A stretch of DNA of 39,570 bases from Deltaproteobacteria bacterium ADurb.Bin151. GTDB taxonomy: Bacteria; Desulfobacterota; Syntrophia; Syntrophales; Smithellaceae. Made by a program: the position numbers and the translations under genes. How positions within the stretch are numbered: position 1 is the first letter of the stretch; the number at the start of each line of letters is the position of its first letter. The notes under the pieces are model-generated. The model searched no databases. It was not told where the DNA came from and worked only from the letters and a program-made list of their open reading frames with translations. This document shows positions 1-7,853 of the stretch, in pieces. The stretch is taken from assembly GCA_002070455.1 (NCBI GenBank), contig MWDG01000021.1, positions 1 to 39,570 on the forward strand. The letters are read 5' to 3'.

Positions 1-122
1 TTTGTCAGAGATACTTCCTTTTCAAATGCTAATCTTCAGTCTTGGACATTGACCTCTTGTAAACAGTTGTAGGTGAAACGATTGGGCAGCCCCTATGATT
101 ATAAATATTCCTAAAATAATCC

Positions 123-151
123 TTGACATAATTTTTCGCCAAATTTAGAAT
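123..151 (+). promoter_or_regulatory. Sigma70-type promoter of the structured RNA unit
   Basis: A perfect -35 hexamer TTGACA (123-128) is followed after exactly 17 bases by TAGAAT (146-151), one mismatch from the -10 consensus. Transcription would start near 158. No open frame with a ribosome-binding site follows until 1383, so the transcript would begin with about 1.2 kb of untranslated RNA. Confidence 0.65.
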
Positions 152-157
152 ACTTTC

Positions 158-1379
158 AACATATACATTTCAGTAGATATCGAGATCACACTGTAAAGGG
201 CAGTGCTCGAGTCGAACCAGTCACTGGCTGCCGATGCTCAGCCACAAAAAAGGGATGTAGAGCCTAGCAAGCTTTACGAGATGAAAAAAAGTAAGACACC
301 GAAAAAGTCTTACGATGGCAGAACGCGAACCTCTATAAGAATTTAGAGGGCAACGGTGCAAACCGGAAAATCAGGATGTTGTCATTAGGATATCTGCGCC
401 CTGCGGGCGAATAAATCATTCTTTCGTAAATCAGTATAGAAATTGCACGTTTTTTTGTCGTGCATATGACGACTAAGTGAGCATCAAAATGAGGGTGGAA
501 TAACGGGGATCCTCCCTGCCACCTTACCTTTCTTGTCACCCAGGAATCGGGGGCGACAACGACAGACATAGCATAAAATTCCAAAAGTCATTTCAGGAAA
601 CCAGGATCACGCTCGTCCACTCGGGATTTGCCATTTCGAGGAGGACGGGTCCAGCGGCGTCAATGATTGGCTGCCAGCCAGTTAAATAGCCGACTGGGGA
701 CCTCGCCGGATGCTGTGAAAACAGCCTGTCCGGTGGGAACGGGGGCTGCGCTCGAAGGAGTGCTTCTACCCACTAGATCACGGAAACTGGGCGACTGCGA
801 AACTCTCAGGAAGCGGTGTAAATCCGCACGGGATGCGGGCAGTAATGTCCGAAGCCTGCCGGAAGGGGGAGTTTGCGGCTGGTAACAACTGCAAATAAAC
901 AGCTCAACCCTTCAAGCATCCGACCGCTGACGGCGAGGATGCAATCCGGTAAGGGGTACAAAGGTGCTAGGCCCAAGCTGCCTCGAAACGTTGTGTGCGA
1001 CTTGAAAGCCGAAAGGTAAGTAAGGCGGAACTTCTAGATTCGTCCGCAACCAGCCGCAACGTGGAAGAGCGACACCTGTCCACCCCAAAACTCCTGATAG
1101 CCTAAGCAGGTAACGGCCGAACGGCACGCATCAGCGTGTACGAGGCCCGATAAGCGCCACTGAATACCGTTGAGGCACCGGGCCGGGCAGTCCGGGGCCG
1201 AGCCCGATCGGCTGGCACCGATCGTAAAAAATGGGCACGGGAAAGGTGACATCCACGATCTTGGATTCTTGAACAACAGGGGAAACAGGCAATTCCCCGC
1301 CCCTTGAAAGCCGTTCAGGTATTGGACGGTTTCCAAGGGGTTGGCCGGGAGGCTTACCATCAAATTACCGGGAGGTGAT
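158..1379 (+). ncRNA. Large structured non-coding RNA (unassigned), 5' of a small ORF
   Basis: Between the promoter at 123-151 and the coding start at 1383 no convincing gene is seen, but the DNA is unusually GC-rich and full of perfect hairpins from about 600 onward. Examples are 614-647 (CGTCC/GGACG outside CTCG/CGAG), 706-733 (CCGGA-GCTGT, GAAA loop, ACAGC-TCCGG), 813-827 (GCGG/CCGC), 837-860 (GGCAG/CTGCC), 862-913 (GAAGGG/CCCTTC), 916-942 (GCATCC/GGATGC around CCG/CGG), 1115-1147 (GGCC/GGCC around CACGC/GCGTG), 1205-1224 (7-bp stem), 1279-1298 (GGGGAA/TTCCCC) and 1301-1339 (13-bp stem with mismatches). Weaker hairpins lie at about 290-350. The architecture (long ornate RNA directly 5' of a small ORF) recalls HEARO/omega-RNA, GOLLD, ROOL or OLE RNAs, but I cannot assign it to any of them. 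No reverse transcriptase or convincing group II domain V is seen. The 5' limit is inferred from the promoter; the structured core is about 600-1340. Confidence 0.6.
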
Positions 1380-1382
1380 ACT

Positions 1383-1991
1383 ATGGTGACTGACGATTGG
1401 AAAGATTTTGTGAAGCTCGTGCTGAACCACGCAGGGCACGGATATGTCGAATACAGTTCTTTCGTGATCCCGGTTAAAAAGATCGCGAAAGTGGAATCCA
1501 TTGACAGAAAAATTCAGGACAAATATCCGGAGGCTGGACAGAACAAAGACCAGCGTTACCGGAGCAAGCGTGCCGGAAAGGCTAATTTTGCATACCTGCG
1601 CTGGCAAAATGTGGGTTTGGTTTTATGCACAGAGGGCGAAGTCAAGGAAAGACCGGATGCAGATAAGTTTGTCCGTCTCGATGCAGAACCCTTGATCTTT
1701 GCCGTGGGTAGCATGATCGAGATCAAGATTGCCAGAGCAAGAGCGGGCAGGAATTACACTGCCTTTCTCTCCAAGAAGTCATACAGGGAGATAAAGGCGG
1801 TAGTGCGTGACAATATACGTCACCGCAGGCCTGCGGTAGCTGAAGAGTATTGGAACCGCTTGCGGGGGCTTCCTGCGTTCAGTGGAATCCTGGAGCAAAC
1901 CAGGGAACTGACAAAATGGATCCGGAAGGAATGCAAACTCGCCGGCTTGAAAAAATGGAGCGGGGGACGGTTAGTTTTGCGACCCCTTTAA
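1383..1991 (+). CDS. Hypothetical basic protein paired with the structured RNA
   Basis: Encodes 202 residues from the ATG at 1383, chosen because GGGAGGTG lies 5 bases upstream; an earlier in-frame start at 1341 falls inside the last RNA hairpin and has no ribosome-binding site. I do not recognise the family. The N-terminal third looks beta-rich (VEYSSFVIPVKKIAKVES) and the C-terminal half is strongly basic with repeated Arg/Lys (IARARAGRNY, DNIRHRRP, KWIRKECKLAGLKKW), which would suit nucleic-acid binding. There is no signal peptide, membrane segment, HNH, RuvC or reverse transcriptase motif, so it is not IscB, TnpB or an intron maturase. It sits at the 3' end of the long structured RNA and just before a strong terminator, so RNA and protein are probably one transcription unit. 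A role as RNA-binding partner is an inference from position and charge. Confidence 0.75.
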   Translation: MVTDDWKDFVKLVLNHAGHGYVEYSSFVIPVKKIAKVESIDRKIQDKYPEAGQNKDQRYRSKRAGKANFAYLRWQNVGLVLCTEGEVKERPDADKFVRLDAEPLIFAVGSMIEIKIARARAGRNYTAFLSKKSYREIKAVVRDNIRHRRPAVAEEYWNRLRGLPAFSGILEQTRELTKWIRKECKLAGLKKWSGGRLVLRPL

Positions 1992-2011
1992 TGGCAAGAA
2001 TGTGATTGATT

Positions 2012-2051
2012 AGCCGTATAAGCTTAGGATTTGGCTTATACGGCTTTTTTT
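2012..2051 (+). terminator. Intrinsic terminator closing the RNA/ORF unit
   Basis: A perfect 12-bp stem (2012-2023 with 2034-2045), a 10-base loop and a run of seven T (2045-2051) form a textbook rho-independent terminator 20 bases after the stop codon at 1991. Confidence 0.9.
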
Positions 2052-2131
2052 ATTTGGAGGAAAATATAATACTCTGTCTAGGGCGCTAAATTTACATGAA
2101 TTGTGTGCAAGTGCATGTCACCTTTTTTAAA

Positions 2132-3335
2132 TGTCCTGAACTATACTTGAGTTGACAGTGGCCAGTTACCCCGGATTGTCCGCGGGTTTTAAGCTGCTAC
2201 CAAATCATTCAAATTTTTCTGGGCAAAATACCTTTTGCCGTCAATAAAAGTCTGCATCGGGGTTCTGCCTTGACAACGTTTCCCCTGATGTGTCCGCTCA
2301 TGATTGTAATGATTCATATACCCGTCCAAATCAGTTTGCAAGGTTTCGAGGTCGCCATAAATCTTTTTCCGAAAAGCAATCCGATAAAACTCATTTAAAA
2401 TTGTCTGGTGAAACCGCTCACAAATCCCGTTGGTCTGCGGACTTCTGACCTTGGTCTTTGTATGATCAATCTCATTCAGTTGCAAATAAAGCTGATAAGG
2501 ATGCTTATCCGGCGATCCGCAATATTCGGTCCCACGATCCGTCAACACCCGTAAAACAGGGATGGCCTGCTGCTCAAAGAATGGAAGAACTTTGTCATTC
2601 AAAGCGTCAGCTGCCGTTACAGGAACCTTGGCTGTATAAACCTTGGCAAACGCAATCGATGAATAGGTATCCACAACGGTCTGCTGGTATATTCTCCCAA
2701 CGCCTTTTAAGTAGCCAACATAAAAGGTGTCCTGGCTGATTAAATACCCCGGATGCGCCGTCTCGATCTCGTCCGGAGAGCTTTCTCTCTCCCGCTTGGC
2801 ACTTTCCAATGCCGCCAATTGCGCTTCCGTATAGACGATGCCTTCTTTGGCTGCTTTCTCCTCCAAAAAGCTTAAACGCTTCTTAAAGGTCTCCAGACCG
2901 TGGCGCAGCCAAATACTTCGAACGCCACCAGAAGAAATTAGGGTCCCGTTCTTCCGTAATTCATTCGAGGTTCGGGCCTGTCCATATGCCGGGTATTCAT
3001 AGGCCATCCGGATGACAGATTCTTCAACTTCCGGCGCCACCCGATTCTTTATGCAAGGCTTCCTTCTGCTTTTCTCCCGAAGACCCTCCAGCCCTTCTTC
3101 CTCATAGGCTTTCCTGATGTCATAAAAATGCTGTCTCGATACACCGTTAATTTTACATGCTTCCGAGACGTTCTTCAAATACTCCGCCAACTCTAGCAAA
3201 CTCAATTTGTTTCTGATAAGCTTTTCCTGGGTGGTCATTTTTAAATATCCTCCTTTTTTGATTGCTGCGAAACAATCCAGGAGGTAACTGACCACCCTTC
3301 CTATCAAACTGTCAAGTCAAGTCCGTCCTCTCACA
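2132..3335 (-). mobile_element. IS481-family insertion sequence, complete (1204 bp)
   Basis: The ends are TGTC (2132) and TGTG (3335 on the minus strand), followed by related inner segments: ACTTGAGTTGACAG at 2145-2158 and ACTTGACTTGACAG on the other end, then GTGGYCAGTTACC on both. The element is flanked by a perfect 7-bp direct repeat TTTTAAA (2125-2131 and 3336-3342), taken as the target duplication. It contains one transposase gene. Size, TGT ends, variable-length duplication and single DDE transposase fit the IS481 family. Intact ends and duplication suggest fairly recent insertion. Confidence 0.88.
2189..3238 (-). CDS. IS481-family DDE transposase
   Basis: Catalyses transposition of the surrounding element. 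The start at 3238 is chosen because GGAGG lies 9 bases upstream; a longer frame back to 3307 would run into the terminal repeat. The product is 349 residues. An N-terminal helix-turn-helix (EACKINGVSRQHFYDIRKAYEE) is followed by an RNase-H-fold rve integrase core with the expected acidic triad: Asp in LISQDTFYVG, Asp in VLTDRGTEYCG and Glu in NGICERFHQTIL. The family signature NHYNHERTHQGK lies near the C terminus. Length and motif order match full-length IS481 transposases, and no frameshift is seen, so it is probably active. It is transcribed toward the small-RNA unit. Confidence 0.92.
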   Translation of the reverse strand: MTTQEKLIRNKLSLLELAEYLKNVSEACKINGVSRQHFYDIRKAYEEEGLEGLREKSRRKPCIKNRVAPEVEESVIRMAYEYPAYGQARTSNELRKNGTLISSGGVRSIWLRHGLETFKKRLSFLEEKAAKEGIVYTEAQLAALESAKRERESSPDEIETAHPGYLISQDTFYVGYLKGVGRIYQQTVVDTYSSIAFAKVYTAKVPVTAADALNDKVLPFFEQQAIPVLRVLTDRGTEYCGSPDKHPYQLYLQLNEIDHTKTKVRSPQTNGICERFHQTILNEFYRIAFRKKIYGDLETLQTDLDGYMNHYNHERTHQGKRCQGRTPMQTFIDGKRYFAQKNLNDLVAA

Positions 3336-3360
3336 TTTTAAATGATGTATCCGATCATAC

Positions 3361-4341
3361 TCATTTGTGCTTCACCCTCCCCATGGCTTCATGGCTTAAT
3401 CTCTGACCTTCGGTTATTTGGGCTGGAGTCATGTACTTGATTAAAACATCTTTATTCCTACTGGCAGATTCAAGACCTTGTGCTGCAGAAGTAATAAACC
3501 ATTTGTAGGCTTGAACATAGTCCTGCCTAACGCCATTGCCATTGAGGTACATGATCCCCAGGTTGCACTGGGCGTCAGCAAATCCCTGCTCGGCGGCCCT
3601 GGTATACAGTTCAGCCGCTTTCTTATAGTCCTGCGGGACGCCGTGGCCCTTGACATACATGAGCCCCAGATCATACTGGGCGACAGGAACTCCCTGCCTG
3701 GCGGCCCTGGTATACAGTTCAGCCGCTTTCTTATAGTCTTGCGGGACAGCGTAGCCATGGCAATACATGTGTCCCAAGTTATACTGGGCATCGGCAACCC
3801 CCTGCTCGACGGCCTTGGCATACCACTCGAATGCTTTCTTGTGGTTCTGCTGCACACCGTGGCCCTCGAAGTACATGATCCCCAGGTTGCACTGGGCATC
3901 GGCCAAACCTTGCCCAGCAGCCTTGGCATACCACTCGAAAGCTTTCTTGTGGTCCTGCGGGATACCAAGGCCACTGTCATACATGAGACCCAGGTTGTGC
4001 TGGGCGTCAGCAAATCCCTGCTCGGCGGCTCTGGTATACCACTCGAACGCTCTCTTGTGGTTCTGCGGGACGCCGTTGCCGCGAGCATACATGACCCCTA
4101 GGTTGTGCTGGGCCATGGCGTTCCCCAGCTCGGCAGCCTTGGCAAACCACTCAAAAGCTTTCTTGTAGTCCTTAGTGACGCCATGGCCCTCGTAGTACAT
4201 GGTTCCCAGTACGATCTGGGCGACCGGATCGCCCGATTTTGCTTTCTGCAACGTCGTGTTAACACCTGCGGTGTTCCCTGATGCAGTTATGACCATCATC
4301 AGTGCAAGAACCATAAATATCCGCATCATTTTTTTTCTCAT
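3361..4341 (-). CDS. Secreted Sel1-like repeat protein
   Basis: A 326-residue protein with an N-terminal signal peptide (MRKKMMRIFMVLALMMVITASG, positive then hydrophobic) followed by seven consecutive Sel1-like repeats of 36 residues, each with the pattern AQxxLGxMYxxGxGVxxDxKKAxEWYxKAAEQG. The C terminus (about residues 295-326) is a short non-repeat tail. Sel1 repeats are alpha-alpha solenoids that mediate protein-protein contacts, often in periplasmic or secreted regulators; no enzyme domain is present. The repeats are very similar to each other at the DNA level, which produces long open frames on the opposite strand that are not genes. It lies between two insertion sequences and directly downstream of a gene broken by one of them. 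Confidence 0.85.
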   Translation of the reverse strand: MRKKMMRIFMVLALMMVITASGNTAGVNTTLQKAKSGDPVAQIVLGTMYYEGHGVTKDYKKAFEWFAKAAELGNAMAQHNLGVMYARGNGVPQNHKRAFEWYTRAAEQGFADAQHNLGLMYDSGLGIPQDHKKAFEWYAKAAGQGLADAQCNLGIMYFEGHGVQQNHKKAFEWYAKAVEQGVADAQYNLGHMYCHGYAVPQDYKKAAELYTRAARQGVPVAQYDLGLMYVKGHGVPQDYKKAAELYTRAAEQGFADAQCNLGIMYLNGNGVRQDYVQAYKWFITSAAQGLESASRNKDVLIKYMTPAQITEGQRLSHEAMGRVKHK

Positions 4342-4560
4342 TGACTTTCTCTTTTCGCTAATTTCAAAATTCGTTTTTTAACTTTCTCCTGCATTATTTA
4401 ATTAAAAGGTATCTTAAAGGTTTACCATCTTTCCGTAATTCGACTGGTCTCAATATAACATTTGAATTCCATTTTGACGATTCAGTATCCGCACAGTAAT
4501 CTGAAAAGGAGCCATATTTAGATGCATTCTGATCTTGCCCCAGGAAAACGGACACTTTGG

Positions 4561-5424
4561 TTAAGGGACAACCCCGGCATTTTCAAATGCCATGGGACTT
4601 CTGTACTTTAACGCAGAATGCCTACGTTTGCGATTATAAAAAAGCTCAATGTAATCAAACAGGCTGCTTCTGGCTTCCGCTCTTGTCTTATAATCCTCAA
4701 AACCAACACACTCGGTCTTCAACGAATGAAAAAAGCTCTCCATCGCAGCGTTATCCCAGCAGTTGCCTTTCCGGCTCATGCTGCAGATGATGCCCAGCTT
4801 GCTTAACAGCTGCTGGTAAGATGTCGAAGCATATTGCGCGCCCTGATCCGAATGTAAAATCACCCCCTGAATTTGCTTTCTGTGATCCGCCGCCATTTTC
4901 AAAGCATCTTCGACCAGCTCGGTACTGTTTTTCTCTCCCATGGACCAGCCCACAATCATCCGGGAGTATAGATCCATAATCGCCGATAAATATAACCAAC
5001 CCTTCCGGGTCGGGATAAACGTCACATCGGATACCCACTTCCGATTCGCTGTTTCTGATGTAAATTCTCCGCCTAGTAAGTTCCCGGCGGGTTTCTTTGT
5101 CCTTCTGGAATCGGTCGTCACCACAAAACGTTTATGCACCTTTGATTGAATGTTTGCTTTCCGCATCAACCAGGCCACTGTGTTTCGACCAACCCGTTCT
5201 CCTTGATCAACCAAGTCGCCGTGAATGCGCGGTGCACCGTAGATCCTCCTGCTGGCTATATGCGCCTGACGGATCTTAACCATTAAATCACGGTGACGCT
5301 TTTCCCTGTTGCTCTCCGGACGATCCACCCAATCATAATAGCCGCTTCTGGATACTTCCAGCAACCGACACATCACCGCTACTCTGTATTGCGTTCTCTG
5401 CGACCGGATAAACCGATACTTCAC
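4561..5424 (-). CDS. IS3-family transposase OrfB (DDE integrase domain)
   Basis: A 287-residue product with the IS3-type HTH_21 segment (HIASRRIYGAPRIHGDL) and an rve integrase core carrying the DDE triad: Asp in RKWVSDVTFI, Asp in VILHSDQGAQY and Glu in DNAAMESFFHSLK, ending in the typical LFYNRKRRHSAL signature. The frame starts with a GTG that overlaps the orfA stop (GTGA). In this family the active transposase is normally an OrfA-OrfB fusion made by -1 frameshifting, and a slippery site is present upstream in orfA. Full length, so likely functional. Confidence 0.93.
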   Translation of the reverse strand: MKYRFIRSQRTQYRVAVMCRLLEVSRSGYYDWVDRPESNREKRHRDLMVKIRQAHIASRRIYGAPRIHGDLVDQGERVGRNTVAWLMRKANIQSKVHKRFVVTTDSRRTKKPAGNLLGGEFTSETANRKWVSDVTFIPTRKGWLYLSAIMDLYSRMIVGWSMGEKNSTELVEDALKMAADHRKQIQGVILHSDQGAQYASTSYQQLLSKLGIICSMSRKGNCWDNAAMESFFHSLKTECVGFEDYKTRAEARSSLFDYIELFYNRKRRHSALKYRSPMAFENAGVVP

Positions 5425-5726
5425 TTCAACTCCCGCGCAAAGAACGCTGCGGCTTTTTTTAAGATTTCATTCTCTTCCTTAACCTTCTCCAACTCCCGCC
5501 TCAACCGGGCAGTCTCTCCCGACTCCGGACCGGATGCCAATCGCCGTCCAGCGCCCGGAAAGGCGTTGACTCCATGTTGATCTGCCTTCTCTTTCCATTT
5601 GTAAAGCTGGTTTCTCCTCAACCCCAGCTCCCGGGCCAGTTCCGCGGGTGGCTTCTTTCCTTCTTCCATTAACCGAACTGCTTCCAGCTTAAACTCCCGG
5701 CTGAACCTCTGCCTCTGCTTGCTCAT
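5421..5726 (-). CDS. IS3-family OrfA (helix-turn-helix, leucine-zipper protein)
   Basis: A 101-residue protein beginning MSKQRQRFSREFKLEAVRL, the standard HTH_Tnp_1 start of IS3-family OrfA, with the helix-turn-helix ELARELGLRRNQLYKWKEK and a C-terminal leucine-zipper helix (LRRELEKVKEENEILKKAAAF). It binds the element ends and multimerises the transposase. AAGGAGT lies upstream of the ATG at 5726. The last codons contain the A7G slippery tract used for frameshifting into orfB, and the gene ends 4 bases into it. Confidence 0.92.
   Translation of the reverse strand: MSKQRQRFSREFKLEAVRLMEEGKKPPAELARELGLRRNQLYKWKEKADQHGVNAFPGAGRRLASGPESGETARLRRELEKVKEENEILKKAAAFFARELK
5453..5460 (-). promoter_or_regulatory. 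Programmed -1 frameshift slippery site
   Basis: On the minus strand the sequence reads A AAA AAA G (seven A then G) near the end of orfA, within codons for ILKKAA. This is the A6G class of slippery heptamer used by many IS3-family elements to fuse OrfA to OrfB. Confidence 0.65.
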
Positions 5727-5956
5727 CGGACACTCCTTTCTTCTTCATTGTATACCCATCTGTATACTTTTTGAAGTGTCCGTTAAACTGGGGTAGGTTC
5801 ATTCAGTCTCAATTCACTTGGTTTAAATGGGTCATTATAAGGATCAATTCCTATCCTTCGCGATGCTTGCAATATATCATTTTTCAGCGCCATTTGATTT
5901 TTCCTTTCTAATAATTATCCTTCATATTTTCATTACGTTTGGTGTCTGTTACTTGT

Positions 5957-5988
5957 ATTATAACAAACATGATCTATTAACATTGCAA
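5957..5988 (-). promoter_or_regulatory. Possible promoter of the interrupted small gene
   Basis: On the minus strand a perfect TATAAT (5962-5957) lies about 65 bases before the ATG at 5893. The best upstream partner is TTGCAA (5988-5983), but the spacing is 20 rather than 17 bases, so the -35 is weak. The interval between this gene and the next (5894-6023) holds nothing else that I can see. Confidence 0.3.
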
Positions 5989-6023
5989 GCCTCCTCAATT
6001 CTCCCATAGTTGGTTGAGCATTA

Positions 6024-7544
6024 TTATAGAACTATCGCTTTTTTAGTTCCTTTCATCTTGTATTGAACCAGACCGCAATACTGCAATATTGAACAGATAT
6101 AGTTTCCTCTGGCAAGGTCTGATCCCGTTACATTGCGAATCAATTCATCCGCGCTTCCGGCTAAAGGTTTGTCATGTAATGATGCAACAAAAAGATATAA
6201 ATTCGCATTTTCTTGAAAAGCTTTTTCAATTGCATCGAAACATTTTTTTTCAAGTGGTATCCGAGACTTCCCGCTATGAACATAAATAATTTCCGTGTTT
6301 ATATCCTCCATCATGAAGGTCCCTTTCTTTAATCCCGCCATACCTCTTCCAGGGGTATCCAAGACATCGCCCTTGTTAACTCTATTTAAAATGATTTCCC
6401 ACCAGGACATTTTACTTTCCTCCTTAATATGATCAATTTTAAATGCTTTGTCTTTATATTCCGTGAGAAATACCTTTTGTCCTTTTTCGAAACCGGACTT
6501 CCTCAGCACATCGGCAAGACGGACCTTTTGACCTTGGAAGTCAAGCAGGTCAGGACAAATCCACGGAATTCCCTGGCCCGTAATTCTCATGCCGGCCTCA
6601 TAAGTTGCACCATCAATCAAGACGGTTATGGCAACTCTGACTCCATGCACAAGAGGCACCCCATGGTCCTGATTTTTATTAATGGTTATTTCTAATCTAC
6701 CATCATCCGGACACACTATTCGACCAGTGATCTTTCTTTCCCGACCGTCTAAAAAATTCAGACTATCTTTGCTTGTGGCTCCATTAAATATGATGCAATC
6801 CTTATTCTTATTGTTCTTTTTGTTTTTCTTTCGTTCCTCTTTGCCCCTTTGATAATTCCATACTACATTATCAAGTAGTCTGGGCGTCAGATGCGGATAA
6901 TTGAATTTCAGTTTCTCGCAGACTCCGGATAGCAGCATTTGAGCGTCCTCATCACTTGCATTCTTATCGATTGCATCTTTTATGAATTTTTTAATCCATC
7001 TGTCTGGTTTGATCAGATTTTCTGATCCGGACAGCATAAAGAAATATTTAAGAGAGATACCACTGCTCTGTCCATGTATCTTCCTGATGTCTTTTTCAAA
7101 TTCAGTATTGTTAACAACCCTGTGAATATCCTGAAAATAATTAACCTTGTATTCCTTAAGCACTTTCGCAAAACACAGAACGGCATCAGCCTTTAGAATG
7201 CCATCCCGCGATGACGTTCTCTGCCTATTACGGAATACAGTATCAGCGAAGAATGCAATTCCATCAGATTCCATTTTCTTTATGAAGTGTTCTATAGATT
7301 CCTGGTCTTCGGTTAACGGGATAGATTCCCGATTGAACCTGATTCTTTGTAATCCATAGTAGTCACAATATTTTATTACTGTATGCCTTGTCCCTTCATA
7401 TTTTACCCCTATAGAATAGACAGAATCTATTATGCACAGTGGAAGGCTTTGATAAAAACCTTCATCACCAAGCTTTGCGTTATTAATATCAAGAACACGA
7501 CCACAAAATTCTTTAAATTGTATTTTATCCATTTCTGTAATCAT
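6024..7544 (-). CDS. Protein with HhH/DNA-glycosylase-fold-like N-terminal domain
   Basis: A 506-residue soluble protein. Residues about 30-75 (SLPLCIIDSVYSIGVKYEG, VIKYCDYYGL) and 155-190 (IHGQSSGISLKYFFMLSGSE, IKPDRWIKKFI) resemble the helical fold of endonuclease III/HhH-GPD proteins, where the second stretch would be the helix-hairpin-helix; the usual catalytic Lys and a 4Fe-4S Cys cluster are not evident. A very basic linker (RGKEERKKNKKNNKNK, about 230-245) precedes a C-terminal half of unknown fold. AGGAG lies just before the ATG at 7544. It follows a 99-residue gene by 9 bases, so the two are probably co-transcribed. The location among defence genes suggests a DNA-recognition role, which is an inference. 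The family is not one I can name. Confidence 0.7.
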   Translation of the reverse strand: MITEMDKIQFKEFCGRVLDINNAKLGDEGFYQSLPLCIIDSVYSIGVKYEGTRHTVIKYCDYYGLQRIRFNRESIPLTEDQESIEHFIKKMESDGIAFFADTVFRNRQRTSSRDGILKADAVLCFAKVLKEYKVNYFQDIHRVVNNTEFEKDIRKIHGQSSGISLKYFFMLSGSENLIKPDRWIKKFIKDAIDKNASDEDAQMLLSGVCEKLKFNYPHLTPRLLDNVVWNYQRGKEERKKNKKNNKNKDCIIFNGATSKDSLNFLDGRERKITGRIVCPDDGRLEITINKNQDHGVPLVHGVRVAITVLIDGATYEAGMRITGQGIPWICPDLLDFQGQKVRLADVLRKSGFEKGQKVFLTEYKDKAFKIDHIKEESKMSWWEIILNRVNKGDVLDTPGRGMAGLKKGTFMMEDINTEIIYVHSGKSRIPLEKKCFDAIEKAFQENANLYLFVASLHDKPLAGSADELIRNVTGSDLARGNYICSILQYCGLVQYKMKGTKKAIVL

Positions 7545-7553
7545 GTGCTCCTC

Positions 7554-7853
7554 TTAATTCAGTAATTGCTTGTTTGGAACAAATTGATAAATAGATATTT
7601 CGGAAGTTTCTTCCATATACCAGTTTTCAACTGTTTTACTCGGTACCCAAATGGCATCAAACTGAAAAAAGTTGATCTCTGTCGGGAATCCATGAACAAA
7701 ATCAAATAATAGACCAGTATCCCCTTCTTCGTTTCTCTGTTTAATAAGAATACGAGGATTCTTGAGAATAATAATGTTTTCTTCATTTTTTTCAGCACAG
7801 CCAATGAAAGTTTGACCGCCACTATAACAAATGAGAATTTTATGTTCATCCAT
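7554..7853 (-). CDS. Hypothetical small protein upstream of the HhH-like gene
   Basis: A 99-residue acidic, probably beta-rich protein (HKILICYSGGQTFIGCAEK, NIIILKNPRILI, INFFQFDAIWVPS). The start at 7853 is supported by AGGGGG 8 bases upstream; the frame extends 40 codons further but that part is hydrophobic, AT-rich and lacks a binding site. Alternating hydrophobic strands with an N-terminal glycine-containing turn faintly recall Sm-like small beta barrels, but I cannot assign a family. It is the first gene of a two-gene unit with the 506-residue protein (9-base gap). Confidence 0.65.
   Translation of the reverse strand: MDEHKILICYSGGQTFIGCAEKNEENIIILKNPRILIKQRNEEGDTGLLFDFVHGFPTEINFFQFDAIWVPSKTVENWYMEETSEISIYQFVPNKQLLN

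Larger units (their letters stand above)
4530..5801 (-). mobile_element. IS3-family insertion sequence, complete (1272 bp)
   Basis: Terminal inverted repeats read TGATCTTGCCCCAGGAAAAC from 4530 and TGAACCTACCCCAGTTTAAC inward from 5801, both continuing GGACACTT. A 3-bp direct repeat TTC (4527-4529 and 5802-5804) flanks it, as expected for IS3-family elements. Two overlapping frames, orfA and orfB, encode the transposase. Both frames are intact. Confidence 0.9.
4394..5893 (-). pseudogene. Small gene (74 codons) interrupted by the IS3-family element
   Basis: On the minus strand an ATG at 5893 preceded by AAGGA opens a frame MALKNDILQASRRIGIDPYN... that runs to 5802, where the insertion sequence begins. 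Taking out the element (4530-5801) and one copy of the 3-bp duplication TTC joins it in frame to the sequence below 4527, giving a continuous 74-codon frame through GSFSDYCADTESSKWNSN and LRPVELRKDGKPLRYLLIK to a TAA at 4394. The exact restoration is strong evidence that this was a real gene. I do not recognise the family; the product is small and soluble. The intact Sel1 gene lies just downstream. Confidence 0.7.

Noticed and set aside
600..1379. Group I or group II intron
   Set aside because: No reverse transcriptase, maturase or homing endonuclease is encoded, and I could not find a convincing domain V or group I core by eye; Infernal would be decisive.
667..1501. Open frames inside the structured RNA region on both strands
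   Set aside because: They lack ribosome-binding sites and protein-like composition and coincide with GC-rich hairpins; treated as chance.
1383..1991. IscB/TnpB-type RNA-guided nuclease
   Set aside because: No RuvC, HNH, bridge-helix or PLMP-type N-terminal motif, and the protein is too small.
3441..4168. Long open frames antisense or out of frame to the Sel1 gene (similar ones lie under both TPR genes)
   Set aside because: They mirror the repeat period of the real gene and are codon-bias shadows.
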